Of a stretch of 52,607 nucleotides of DNA, positions 42,346 through 51,001 are shown one piece after another; within the stretch, counting starts at the first letter, position 1, and every line of letters begins with the position of its first letter. Position numbers and translations under genes: made by a program. The DNA is from an uncultured Bacteroidota bacterium. Its GTDB lineage: Bacteria; Bacteroidota; Bacteroidia; Flavobacteriales; Flavobacteriaceae. The notes under the pieces are model-generated. The model did not search any database, was not told where the DNA came from, and was given only the letters and a program-made list of their open reading frames with translations. Location of the stretch: positions 1 through 52,607 of the forward strand of contig CABXBY010000003.1 of NCBI GenBank assembly GCA_902510655.1, written 5' to 3'.

Positions 42346-45183
42346 ATGTACAATTTTGCTGATAGACACATAGGTGTTAATAATTTAGATAAAACTAACA
42401 TGCTTGATTACGTTGGTTCAAAAAGTATTGAAGAATTAATTTCTGAAACAATTCCCGAAAATATAAGGTTGAAAAAAGAAATGAATCTTGAACCAGCTCT
42501 GTCTGAACAAGAATATCTGTCACATATTGAAAAACTAGGAAGAAAAAATAAAATTTATAAATCTTACATTGGATTAGGTTATAACCAAGCTATAGTTCCA
42601 TCTGTAATAAAAAGAAATATTTTAGAAAACCCAAGTTGGTATACGGCTTATACTCCTTATCAAGCAGAAATTGCTCAAGGAAGAATGGAAGCACTTTTAA
42701 ATTATCAAACTATAATATGTGACTTAACAGGAATGCAATTAGCTAATGCTTCATTATTAGATGAAAGTACTGCTGCAGCGGAAGCAATGACTATGTTGTA
42801 TAGCTTAAGAAATAGAGATCAAAAAAAGAATAATGTTTGTAATTTTTTTGTTTCAAAAAGCACTCTTCCACAAACAATTAGTTTATTAGAAACCAGAGCA
42901 GAACCTTTGGGTATTCAAATACAAATTGGAGATTTTGATCAGTTTCAGTATGATTCTAGTTTTTATGGATGCTTAATGCAGTATCCTGGTGTTTATGGAG
43001 ATATTGAGGATATTGAAAAACACTGTTCTAATGCAAAAAATAATAATATTAAAATTGTAGTTGCTGCAGATTTGTTTTCACTTTGTTTATTAAGAAAACC
43101 TTCTCTGTTTGGAGCTGATGTAGTGGTTGGAACCTCGCAAAGATTTGGAATTCCACTTGGTTATGGTGGTCCCCATGCTGCATATTTTGCTACTAAAGAT
43201 GAATACAAAAGATCTGTGCCTGGAAGAATAATTGGACTTACAAAAGATTCAGATGATGATCCTGCTCTAAGGATGGCCCTTCAAACAAGAGAACAACATA
43301 TAAAAAGAGATAGAGCAACTTCAAACATATGTACTTCACAAGTACTATTAGCGGTTATGGCTGGAATGTATGGTGTTTTCCATGGGCCGAAAGGTCTAAA
43401 AGAAATTGCTAAAAATATCCATAAAAAAACAGCAATTCTTGAAAGAAATTTAACCAAAATAGGGTTAAAACAACATAATAAATATTTTTTTGATACTTTA
43501 CTTTTAGATGGTCCAAGTAAAAAAATAAAAAAAATTGCAGAACTTAATAAAATCAACTTTAATTACATAAATGAAGAATACTTTTCTATTTCATTAAACG
43601 AAACAACCTCTACAAAAGATGTTCAAAAAATTGTTGATACAATTGCAAAGGCATTAAATATTGATCTTTTCGAAATAGATTTAAATGATATTACAAATAG
43701 ATTTCCAGATAAACTAAAAAGAGAATCTAAATTTATGGATTCTGAAGTTTTTAATAAATACCATTCAGAAACAGCTCTGATGAGATATATTAAAAACCTT
43801 GAAAGAAAAGATTTATCATTAACACATTCTATGATTTCACTTGGTTCATGTACAATGAAATTAAACGCAGCTTCTGAAATGCTTCCAATTAGTTGGGGCA
43901 AATGGAACAATATTCATCCGTTTGTACCATTAAATCAAGCAAGGGGATATCAAAAACTTATAAAAAAACTTGAAAAACAACTAAATGAAATAACAGGTTT
44001 TAGCGGAACATCATTACAACCAAATTCTGGTGCACAGGGTGAATATGCAGGCTTAATGGTGATAAGGGCTTACTTAAAAAGCATTTCACAAGAACATAGA
44101 AATATATGTTTGATTCCGTCATCAGCTCATGGAACTAATCCTGCTTCTGCAGTAATGGCAGGTATGAAAGTAGTAGTAGTAGGGACTGATAAACATGGCA
44201 ATATTAACGTTGATGAATTAAAAGAAAAAGCTGATCATCACGGGGATAATTTAGCAGCTTTAATGATCACCTACCCTTCAACTCACGGAGTTTTTGAATC
44301 TTCAATTCAAGAAATTACAGAAACTATCCACTCAAATGGTGGTCAAGTCTATATGGACGGTGCAAATATGAATGCTCAGGTTGGACTTACAAATCCCTAT
44401 ATAATTGGTGCAGATGTTTGTCATTTAAACTTACACAAAACATTTGCTATTCCGCACGGTGGAGGCGGCCCAGGTGTTGGACCTATTTGTGTAGCCAAAC
44501 ATCTTGTGCCATTTTTACCAAATAATGCTGTGATTAATATAGGTTCTAAGGAAAGTGTTAAATCAATTTCTGGAGCACCATGGGGATCGGCCTTAGCCTG
44601 TGTTATTTCCTATGGATACATATCTATGCTTGGACCAAAAGGATTAAGATTATCCACTGAATTTGCCATTTTAAATGCAAATTATATTAAAAACAGAATT
44701 GAAAATCATTATGATATTTTATATACAGGTGAAAAAGGAAGAGCAGCTCATGAATTAATTATTGATTGTAGACCTTTTAAGTCAAATGGCATTGAAGTAA
44801 TGGACATAGCAAAAAGGTTAATTGATTATGGATTTCATGCTCCAACTGTATCCTTTCCAGTCCCAGGAACTATGATGATAGAACCAACTGAAAGTGAAAA
44901 CATTGAAGAGATTAACAGATTTTGTGATGCTATGATTCATATAAGAAAAGAAATAGATGAATGTGAAGAAACTGAAACAAATAATTTATTAAAAAATGCT
45001 CCTCACACCATGAAAATGATAATACAAGAAAATTGGAATTATCCTTATTCAAGACAAAAAGCAGTATTTCCAACATCATATGTTTTAGAAAATAAGTTTT
45101 GGCCCTCCGTTAGAAGAGTGGACGATGCTTATGGTGATAGAAATTTGATTTGTACATGTGAGCCGATTGAATCTTATCAATGA
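42346..45183 (+). CDS. gcvP: Glycine dehydrogenase (decarboxylating), P protein
   Basis: FADRHIGVN; YTPYQAEIAQGRMEALLNYQT; LNLHKTFAIPHGGGGPGVGPI PLP-binding region; full length 945 aa. Confidence 0.98.
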   Translation: MYNFADRHIGVNNLDKTNMLDYVGSKSIEELISETIPENIRLKKEMNLEPALSEQEYLSHIEKLGRKNKIYKSYIGLGYNQAIVPSVIKRNILENPSWYTAYTPYQAEIAQGRMEALLNYQTIICDLTGMQLANASLLDESTAAAEAMTMLYSLRNRDQKKNNVCNFFVSKSTLPQTISLLETRAEPLGIQIQIGDFDQFQYDSSFYGCLMQYPGVYGDIEDIEKHCSNAKNNNIKIVVAADLFSLCLLRKPSLFGADVVVGTSQRFGIPLGYGGPHAAYFATKDEYKRSVPGRIIGLTKDSDDDPALRMALQTREQHIKRDRATSNICTSQVLLAVMAGMYGVFHGPKGLKEIAKNIHKKTAILERNLTKIGLKQHNKYFFDTLLLDGPSKKIKKIAELNKINFNYINEEYFSISLNETTSTKDVQKIVDTIAKALNIDLFEIDLNDITNRFPDKLKRESKFMDSEVFNKYHSETALMRYIKNLERKDLSLTHSMISLGSCTMKLNAASEMLPISWGKWNNIHPFVPLNQARGYQKLIKKLEKQLNEITGFSGTSLQPNSGAQGEYAGLMVIRAYLKSISQEHRNICLIPSSAHGTNPASAVMAGMKVVVVGTDKHGNINVDELKEKADHHGDNLAALMITYPSTHGVFESSIQEITETIHSNGGQVYMDGANMNAQVGLTNPYIIGADVCHLNLHKTFAIPHGGGGPGVGPICVAKHLVPFLPNNAVINIGSKESVKSISGAPWGSALACVISYGYISMLGPKGLRLSTEFAILNANYIKNRIENHYDILYTGEKGRAAHELIIDCRPFKSNGIEVMDIAKRLIDYGFHAPTVSFPVPGTMMIEPTESENIEEINRFCDAMIHIRKEIDECEETETNNLLKNAPHTMKMIIQENWNYPYSRQKAVFPTSYVLENKFWPSVRRVDDAYGDRNLICTCEPIESYQ

Positions 45184-45215
45184 CTTTCTTAACTTAGTTG
45201 TATAATATATAATAT

Positions 45216-46280
45216 ATGTCCATTAAAATTACTGGAACTGGGTCTTACATTCCTTTATTAACTAAAAAAAATTTTGATTTTTTAAATACTAATTTTTTAA
45301 ATGCAGATGGTACTGCTTTTAAAGTAAGTAATGAAGTAATTATAAAAAAATTTAAATCAATAACAGGTATTGAAGAAAGAAGATATGCTAAAGATCATCA
45401 CAATACTTCAGATTTAGCATTTTTTGCCGCTGAAAAAGCTATAAAAGATGCTGAAATTAATCAAGAAACAATTGACTACATAATAGTAGCTCATAATTTT
45501 GGAGATATTAAACATGAAACAAAACAATCAGACAGTCTACCAAGCTTAGCCAGCAGAGTAAAATTTAATTTAGGAATTAAAAATCCAAATTGTGTTTGTT
45601 ATGATATAATTTTTGGATGTCCCGGTTGGATAGAAGGTGTTATTCAAGCCTATGCTTTTATCAAAGCTGGAATGGCAAAAAAATGTTTAGTAATTGGAGC
45701 TGAAACACTTTCTAGAACTTATGATATAAGAGACAGAGATTCTATGATCTATGCTGATGGAGCTGGTGCATCAATAGTTGAATTAAAAAATGAAATAAAT
45801 AATAGTGGAATTTTATCTCACAAATCTTGTACGTTTACCGACAAAGAAACCTTCTATTTGTTTTATGGAAAATCTTATGATTTAAAATCTGATTCAAAAA
45901 CTAAATTCATCAAAATGCATGGGAGAAAAGTATATGAATTTGCAATAGTTCAAGTTCCTAAAGCTTTAAAAGAGTGTTTAGAACTGACTAATCACTCTAT
46001 ACAAGACGTTAAAAAAGTTTTTCTTCACCAAGCAAATGAAAAAATGGATGAGGCTATAGTTGATAGATTCTATAAATTATATGATTTAGAAACTCCAAAA
46101 GGGGTTTTACCTATGTCTATTAACAAATTAGGCAATAGTTCAGTAGCAACTATACCTACACTATTCGATCTTGTGAAAAAACTAAAATTAAAAGATCATT
46201 CATTAAAGAAGGGTGATATAATTATGTTCGGCAGTGTTGGAGCAGGAATGAACATAAACGCAATTACATATAAAATCTAA
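45216..46280 (+). CDS. 3-oxoacyl-ACP synthase III (KAS III)-family protein
   Basis: Thiolase fold; active-site Cys region CYDIIFGCPGWIEGVIQAYAFI; VFLHQANEKMDEAI; GNSSVATIPTLF. Confidence 0.9.
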   Translation: MSIKITGTGSYIPLLTKKNFDFLNTNFLNADGTAFKVSNEVIIKKFKSITGIEERRYAKDHHNTSDLAFFAAEKAIKDAEINQETIDYIIVAHNFGDIKHETKQSDSLPSLASRVKFNLGIKNPNCVCYDIIFGCPGWIEGVIQAYAFIKAGMAKKCLVIGAETLSRTYDIRDRDSMIYADGAGASIVELKNEINNSGILSHKSCTFTDKETFYLFYGKSYDLKSDSKTKFIKMHGRKVYEFAIVQVPKALKECLELTNHSIQDVKKVFLHQANEKMDEAIVDRFYKLYDLETPKGVLPMSINKLGNSSVATIPTLFDLVKKLKLKDHSLKKGDIIMFGSVGAGMNINAITYKI

Positions 46281-46336
46281 TAAATAATTTATTATTTTGA
46301 TTTTAATATTTTTAACTTTAAACAGATAATTTATTC

Positions 46337-47071
46337 ATGCTATACATAGATGATATTGGAAGATATTTTTTAATGATAAAAATGTCGTTTTTTAAACCCA
46401 GTAAATGGAAAGTTCAAAGAAAATTAATTTTTAAAGAAATTAATGATCTTATAATAGATTCTATACCAATTGTAGCAATTTTATCATTTTTTATTGGTGG
46501 AGTTGTAGCTATCCAAACTGCATTAAATTTAAGTAGTCCATTTTTATCAAAATCCTTAATTGGATTCGCAACCAGACAATCAGTTATTCTTGAATTTGCT
46601 CCTACTTTTATGTCTATAATTATGGCAGGAAAAGTTGGATCATACATTACTTCCAGTATTGGAACAATGAGAGTAACTGAACAAATAGATGCATTAGAAG
46701 TTATGGGAATTAATCCATTAAATTATCTGGTATTTCCTAAGATTATAGCCCTACTATTTTATCCTTTTGTAATTACTGTAGCAATGTTTGTGGCAATTTT
46801 TGGTGGGTTTATAGCAATGACATTTGCAGGAGTTCCAAGCGAAGCTTTTATTTCTGGCATACAAATGGATTTCGATCCCTTTCACGTTAGTTATGCTTAT
46901 TTAAAAACAATTTTATTTGCATTTATATTAGCTACCGTACCATCTTATCATGGGTTTTACATGAAAGGTGGAGCACTTGAAGTTGGAAAAGCAAGCACAT
47001 TATCTTTTGTCTGGACTTCGATTATAATTATTATAGTAAATTTCATTATTACACAATTATTATTAAGCTAA
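46337..47071 (+). CDS. MlaE-family ABC transporter permease
   Basis: FFIGGVVAIQTALNLSSPF; GFATRQSVILEFAPTFMSIIMAGKVGSYITSSIGTMRVTEQIDALEVMGINPLNYLV. Confidence 0.93.
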   Translation: MLYIDDIGRYFLMIKMSFFKPSKWKVQRKLIFKEINDLIIDSIPIVAILSFFIGGVVAIQTALNLSSPFLSKSLIGFATRQSVILEFAPTFMSIIMAGKVGSYITSSIGTMRVTEQIDALEVMGINPLNYLVFPKIIALLFYPFVITVAMFVAIFGGFIAMTFAGVPSEAFISGIQMDFDPFHVSYAYLKTILFAFILATVPSYHGFYMKGGALEVGKASTLSFVWTSIIIIIVNFIITQLLLS

Positions 47072-47823
47072 TGATCGAAGTTAAAAACATAAAAAAATCA
47101 TTTGATGGAACTGAAATTCTTAAAAATATTTCTACAAAATTTGAAAGAGGTAAAACTAATTTAATAATTGGACAAAGTGGATCAGGAAAAACAGTATTGT
47201 TAAAATGCTTGTTAGGACTTCACCAACCTGACAGTGGTGAAATAGTTTATGATGGTATTTCTAACACAAACATGAATGAAAGTGATAAAACTTTACTCAG
47301 AAGAGAAATGGGGATGGTTTTCCAAGGAAGTGCCTTGTTTGATTCAATGTCAGTATTAGAAAATGTAATGTTTCCACTTAATATGTTGACAAACAAAAAT
47401 GAAGAAGAAATAAGAGAAAAAGCAAAGTCAGTAATAGAGAGAGTAGAACTAAATAATGCAATTAATAAACTTCCCTCTGAAATTTCTGGTGGAATGCAAA
47501 AAAGAGTTGCTATAGCAAGAGCTATTGTAATGAATCCAAAATATTTATTTTGTGATGAACCAAACTCAGGCTTAGACCCTAAAACTGCTATTGTAATTGA
47601 CAAATTAATTCATGAGATTACTAAAGAATATAATATCACAACTATAATAAATTCTCATGATATGAATTCAGTTATTGAAATTGGAGAAAAAATTATATTT
47701 CTTGTAACAGGCGAAAAAAATTGGGAAGGAACTAATACTGAGATTTTAAAAACAAACATCGAATCTGTTAAAAACTTTGTGTATTCTTCTGAGCTTCTTA
47801 AAAAAGTAAAAAAGTACTTATAA
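47071..47823 (+). CDS. MlaF-family ABC transporter ATP-binding protein
   Basis: Walker A GQSGSGKTVLL, signature EISGGMQKRVAIARAI, Walker B YLFCDEPNSGLDP. Confidence 0.95.
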   Translation: MIEVKNIKKSFDGTEILKNISTKFERGKTNLIIGQSGSGKTVLLKCLLGLHQPDSGEIVYDGISNTNMNESDKTLLRREMGMVFQGSALFDSMSVLENVMFPLNMLTNKNEEEIREKAKSVIERVELNNAINKLPSEISGGMQKRVAIARAIVMNPKYLFCDEPNSGLDPKTAIVIDKLIHEITKEYNITTIINSHDMNSVIEIGEKIIFLVTGEKNWEGTNTEILKTNIESVKNFVYSSELLKKVKKYL

Positions 47824-47826
47824 CTA

Positions 47827-49305
47827 TCAAAATCTAATTATTTCGAAAGTTTCATCTCTTAATTTGAATGTCAACCAATTTTTGATTTTTTGCTCTTGCT
47901 TATTTATTTCATCATTAGAAATTTCTTCATTCCATTTTATGTAAAAAATTAAAGTTGAGTTTTTATCTTTTTGATTAATATCCAATAAATTTTGAAGATT
48001 AAAATCTATAATTTGATCATAATTTAGTTTTACATCCTCTATAAGAGTTTTGTATAAAATATTTTTAGATTCCATTTTTTCTAAACTATTCAGCCTTTTT
48101 GTTAAAAGTTCAATTTCTTTTGTTTTATTCGAAAGTTCTAACGAATCTCTACGTCTAAGCTCTCCTAAAAAACGTTTTTGTTCTTTATAATCATTTTCTA
48201 CTTTTTGCTGATTGAAACTAATTGAAGTCTTGGAAAGATGAGGGTATTTTTTAATTTTAGCCTTTAATAAAACGATTATATCATCAGAAATTGGATCTAA
48301 TCCAAAACTATTAAATGTTAGTTTAGAAATTTTGTCTTTCCAGGGAAAAATATAATTAGAATCGTCAATATAATATTCAGTTTTCGAATTTACTATTAAA
48401 AAATCTTTGTTAGCAATTCCATCTAATTCAAAATCTAAAAATTGTGTTATCGAATTATTAAACTTATTCTCATACAATATTCCAACAAAAGTATAAAATG
48501 CTGGAATTAACATTAGAATTGAACTCAAAGTAACCAATCTTGAAACAAGCCTTCTTCTTTTAGAATTTACATAATCTATTAAAGGAAACCGAAGTAATTT
48601 AATTATTAAGTATGTTGCTAAAACAATGTATAACGTATTAATCATAAACAAATACATAGCGCCACTAGCAAAATCAAATTTTCCGATTGCCAATCCATAT
48701 CCAACGGTACATAAAGGAGGCATTAATGCAGTAGCTATTGCGACACCATAAATCACAGTCGATATAGTTCCTTTTTTTGTTTTAGCAATAATAAGAGCCA
48801 AACCTCCAAAAAAAGCAATTAAAACATCTCTAATATCAGGATTAGTTCTTGATAATAGTTCTGAAGATTCTTCTCTAAGTGGAAAAAATGAAAAAAACAA
48901 ATAGGCGGTAAGAACACTTAAAACAACCATTACTGAGAAGTTAAGAACTGATTTTTTAAGAGTTTCTAAATCATTAATAGCAATAGATAAACCAAACCCT
49001 AAAATAGGGCCCATCAGAGGGGAGATAAGCATTGCTCCAATAACTACAGGAATTGAATTTGCATTTAAACCAACAGATGCAACAAATATTGAACATATTA
49101 AAATCCAAGCTGTAGGACCTTTAATTGAAATATCATTTTTAATAGAATGTAGAGTAGCTGCTTTATCTGTTTCATTTCTAAAATCTAAAATTTCTTTAAA
49201 AAATGACAACATTGACGAAAACAAACCTTTTGCATTGCCAGAAATTGAGTTATCAGTATTTTTAAATGACGAATTTTCGTCAGAAAAATTAAATTTATTT
49301 TCCAT
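47827..49305 (-). CDS. DUF389-family membrane protein with long cytosolic/periplasmic C-terminal extension
   Basis: ILICSIFVASVGLNANSIPVVIGAMLISPLMGPILGFGLS is the DUF389 hallmark; about 220-aa non-TM tail. Confidence 0.9.
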   Translation of the reverse strand: MENKFNFSDENSSFKNTDNSISGNAKGLFSSMLSFFKEILDFRNETDKAATLHSIKNDISIKGPTAWILICSIFVASVGLNANSIPVVIGAMLISPLMGPILGFGLSIAINDLETLKKSVLNFSVMVVLSVLTAYLFFSFFPLREESSELLSRTNPDIRDVLIAFFGGLALIIAKTKKGTISTVIYGVAIATALMPPLCTVGYGLAIGKFDFASGAMYLFMINTLYIVLATYLIIKLLRFPLIDYVNSKRRRLVSRLVTLSSILMLIPAFYTFVGILYENKFNNSITQFLDFELDGIANKDFLIVNSKTEYYIDDSNYIFPWKDKISKLTFNSFGLDPISDDIIVLLKAKIKKYPHLSKTSISFNQQKVENDYKEQKRFLGELRRRDSLELSNKTKEIELLTKRLNSLEKMESKNILYKTLIEDVKLNYDQIIDFNLQNLLDINQKDKNSTLIFYIKWNEEISNDEINKQEQKIKNWLTFKLRDETFEIIRF

Positions 49306-49308
49306 TAA

Positions 49309-49713
49309 TTAAATTTGTTTTAAACCAGTCAAATCGGATGAACTTCGTATTTTATCTCCAAGTCCATCAGTCATTTGTATATTATATTTATCACAAATCT
49401 TAGACTCAGGCACCTCACCAACGGATCTGTCTCCACCATTAGCAAAAATATTTGGTTTAATAGCTTCTAAAGAAGCACACACAGTTTTATCTTTATCAAT
49501 AGACAAGAATACTTCATCTACCATTTTTAAAGATTTTACAATCTCTAATCTATCTTTTTCGTCCATAAAGGGTTTTCCTTTTTTCAAAACACATTGATGA
49601 TTATTGTTAACAATAACAACAAGTTTGTCACCTAGCTTTTTTGACATATTTAAATATTCCAAATGACCTACATGTATAGGATCAAAATATCCACTAACAG
49701 CTACTACTTTCAT
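49309..49713 (-). CDS. Adenylyltransferase/cytidylyltransferase-family protein
   Basis: VAVSGYFDPIHVGHLEYLNMSKKLGD with HxGH motif; IFANGGDRS. Confidence 0.87.
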   Translation of the reverse strand: MKVVAVSGYFDPIHVGHLEYLNMSKKLGDKLVVIVNNNHQCVLKKGKPFMDEKDRLEIVKSLKMVDEVFLSIDKDKTVCASLEAIKPNIFANGGDRSVGEVPESKICDKYNIQMTDGLGDKIRSSSDLTGLKQI

Positions 49714-50307
49714 TTATTTTAATTTAACTCTAGCAACTGGTGAAAACAAAAACTTTCTTCCAGTCAAGATGTTTTTACAAATATATCGTTTTCTTCGTTT
49801 ATGTAATTTAAGGAAGCTTTTATTTTCTTGAAATACAAATGAATCATTAAATGGAACTTGATAAAGAAAAATTTTATTATCCTCTTTTAGTTCATATTTG
49901 TGTAAGGCAATTACAAGATCAATGTCAGAATCAGTTGTTGCAGGAGGATTAATCATATGCAAAGCCAAAAATTTTAAAATATCATCTGGAAAAATTTTAT
50001 TATTTAAAAATGGCAGCATTAAATATTTATAAATTTTTTTCCACTCAAATCCGTGAGGACTAACTCTATACTTATAGGATTGACTCACTTTAAAATGAGC
50101 TAACTCGTGAATAAGAGTTATTAAAAATCTAAATTTATTTTCAATATGATTTAAAGTAATTTGAAATTTACCATCTTTTAAAGATCTAAAATCTCCATGT
50201 TTAGTTTTTCTAGACTTAACAATTTTAATTGATAAATTTTCGTTCTTAATCAACTCTGATAATAATTCTGTAGAACTATCAGGAACTAAATTAAATAAAC
50301 TAATCAC
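49714..50307 (-). CDS. SprT-like zinc-protease-fold protein
   Basis: HExxH: FLITLIHELAHFKVSQ; KPHGNEW-like SPHGFEWKKIYKYLMLPF. ORF track starts at 50346; GTG at 50307 is the preferred start. Confidence 0.82.
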   Translation of the reverse strand: MISLFNLVPDSSTELLSELIKNENLSIKIVKSRKTKHGDFRSLKDGKFQITLNHIENKFRFLITLIHELAHFKVSQSYKYRVSPHGFEWKKIYKYLMLPFLNNKIFPDDILKFLALHMINPPATTDSDIDLVIALHKYELKEDNKIFLYQVPFNDSFVFQENKSFLKLHKRRKRYICKNILTGRKFLFSPVARVKLK

Positions 50308-50308
50308 C

Positions 50309-50989
50309 TTAAGGATTTGAAATTGATACAGGTAGTATTTTGCCATTGTAATATTTATGACCTTTTATAGAAAAATCATAAATATAATTTGCCATTTCAG
50401 CAGAAGATAATGGAGCTTTGTAACCAGGAAAAGCTTCCTCAAGCATTTCAGTTTGAACAGCACCTAAAGCTAGAGTATTAACAACTGGACCTGATGTTTT
50501 AAATTCTTCATATAACATTTCAGTCAACACATTTAAAGCTGCCTTACTACTAGAATAAGCAGATAAACCAGGAAACTTACTAGAACCGGCAATTCCACCA
50601 ATACTACTAATATTAATTATGTGTGACGTGTCACTAAAGGAGGGTAATAATAGTTTTACCAACTCTGCAAGTCCAAAAACATTTACACTATAAACTGAAA
50701 TAAAATCTTGTTTAGTTGTTTCAATAAAAGGTTTGTTTATTAATTTACCGGCATTATTAATTAAAATATCAACAGAACTGAATTTATTATTAATAAACTT
50801 TACAGCTTTATTTATTGAACTAGAATCGGAAAGATCAGTGCTAAACGTAGAAACATTATTCAAATTTAATTTAGAGATTGAAGAAAGATTTCTTGAAAGA
50901 GCAATAACATTATAATTATTTTTATTAAATAAATTGACTAATTCAAATCCTATCCCTCTGCTTGAGCCTGTAATAACAACATTTTTCAT
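50309..50989 (-). CDS. Short-chain dehydrogenase/reductase
   Basis: VITGSSRGIGFELV; LINNAGKL; YSSSKAALNVLTEML. Confidence 0.92.
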   Translation of the reverse strand: MKNVVITGSSRGIGFELVNLFNKNNYNVIALSRNLSSISKLNLNNVSTFSTDLSDSSSINKAVKFINNKFSSVDILINNAGKLINKPFIETTKQDFISVYSVNVFGLAELVKLLLPSFSDTSHIINISSIGGIAGSSKFPGLSAYSSSKAALNVLTEMLYEEFKTSGPVVNTLALGAVQTEMLEEAFPGYKAPLSSAEMANYIYDFSIKGHKYYNGKILPVSISNP

Positions 50990-51001
50990 TAAATAATTAT
51001 T

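Noticed and set aside
43281-43910. Minus-strand ORFs inside gcvP
   Set aside because: Antisense to conserved gcvP coding sequence, no supporting signal.
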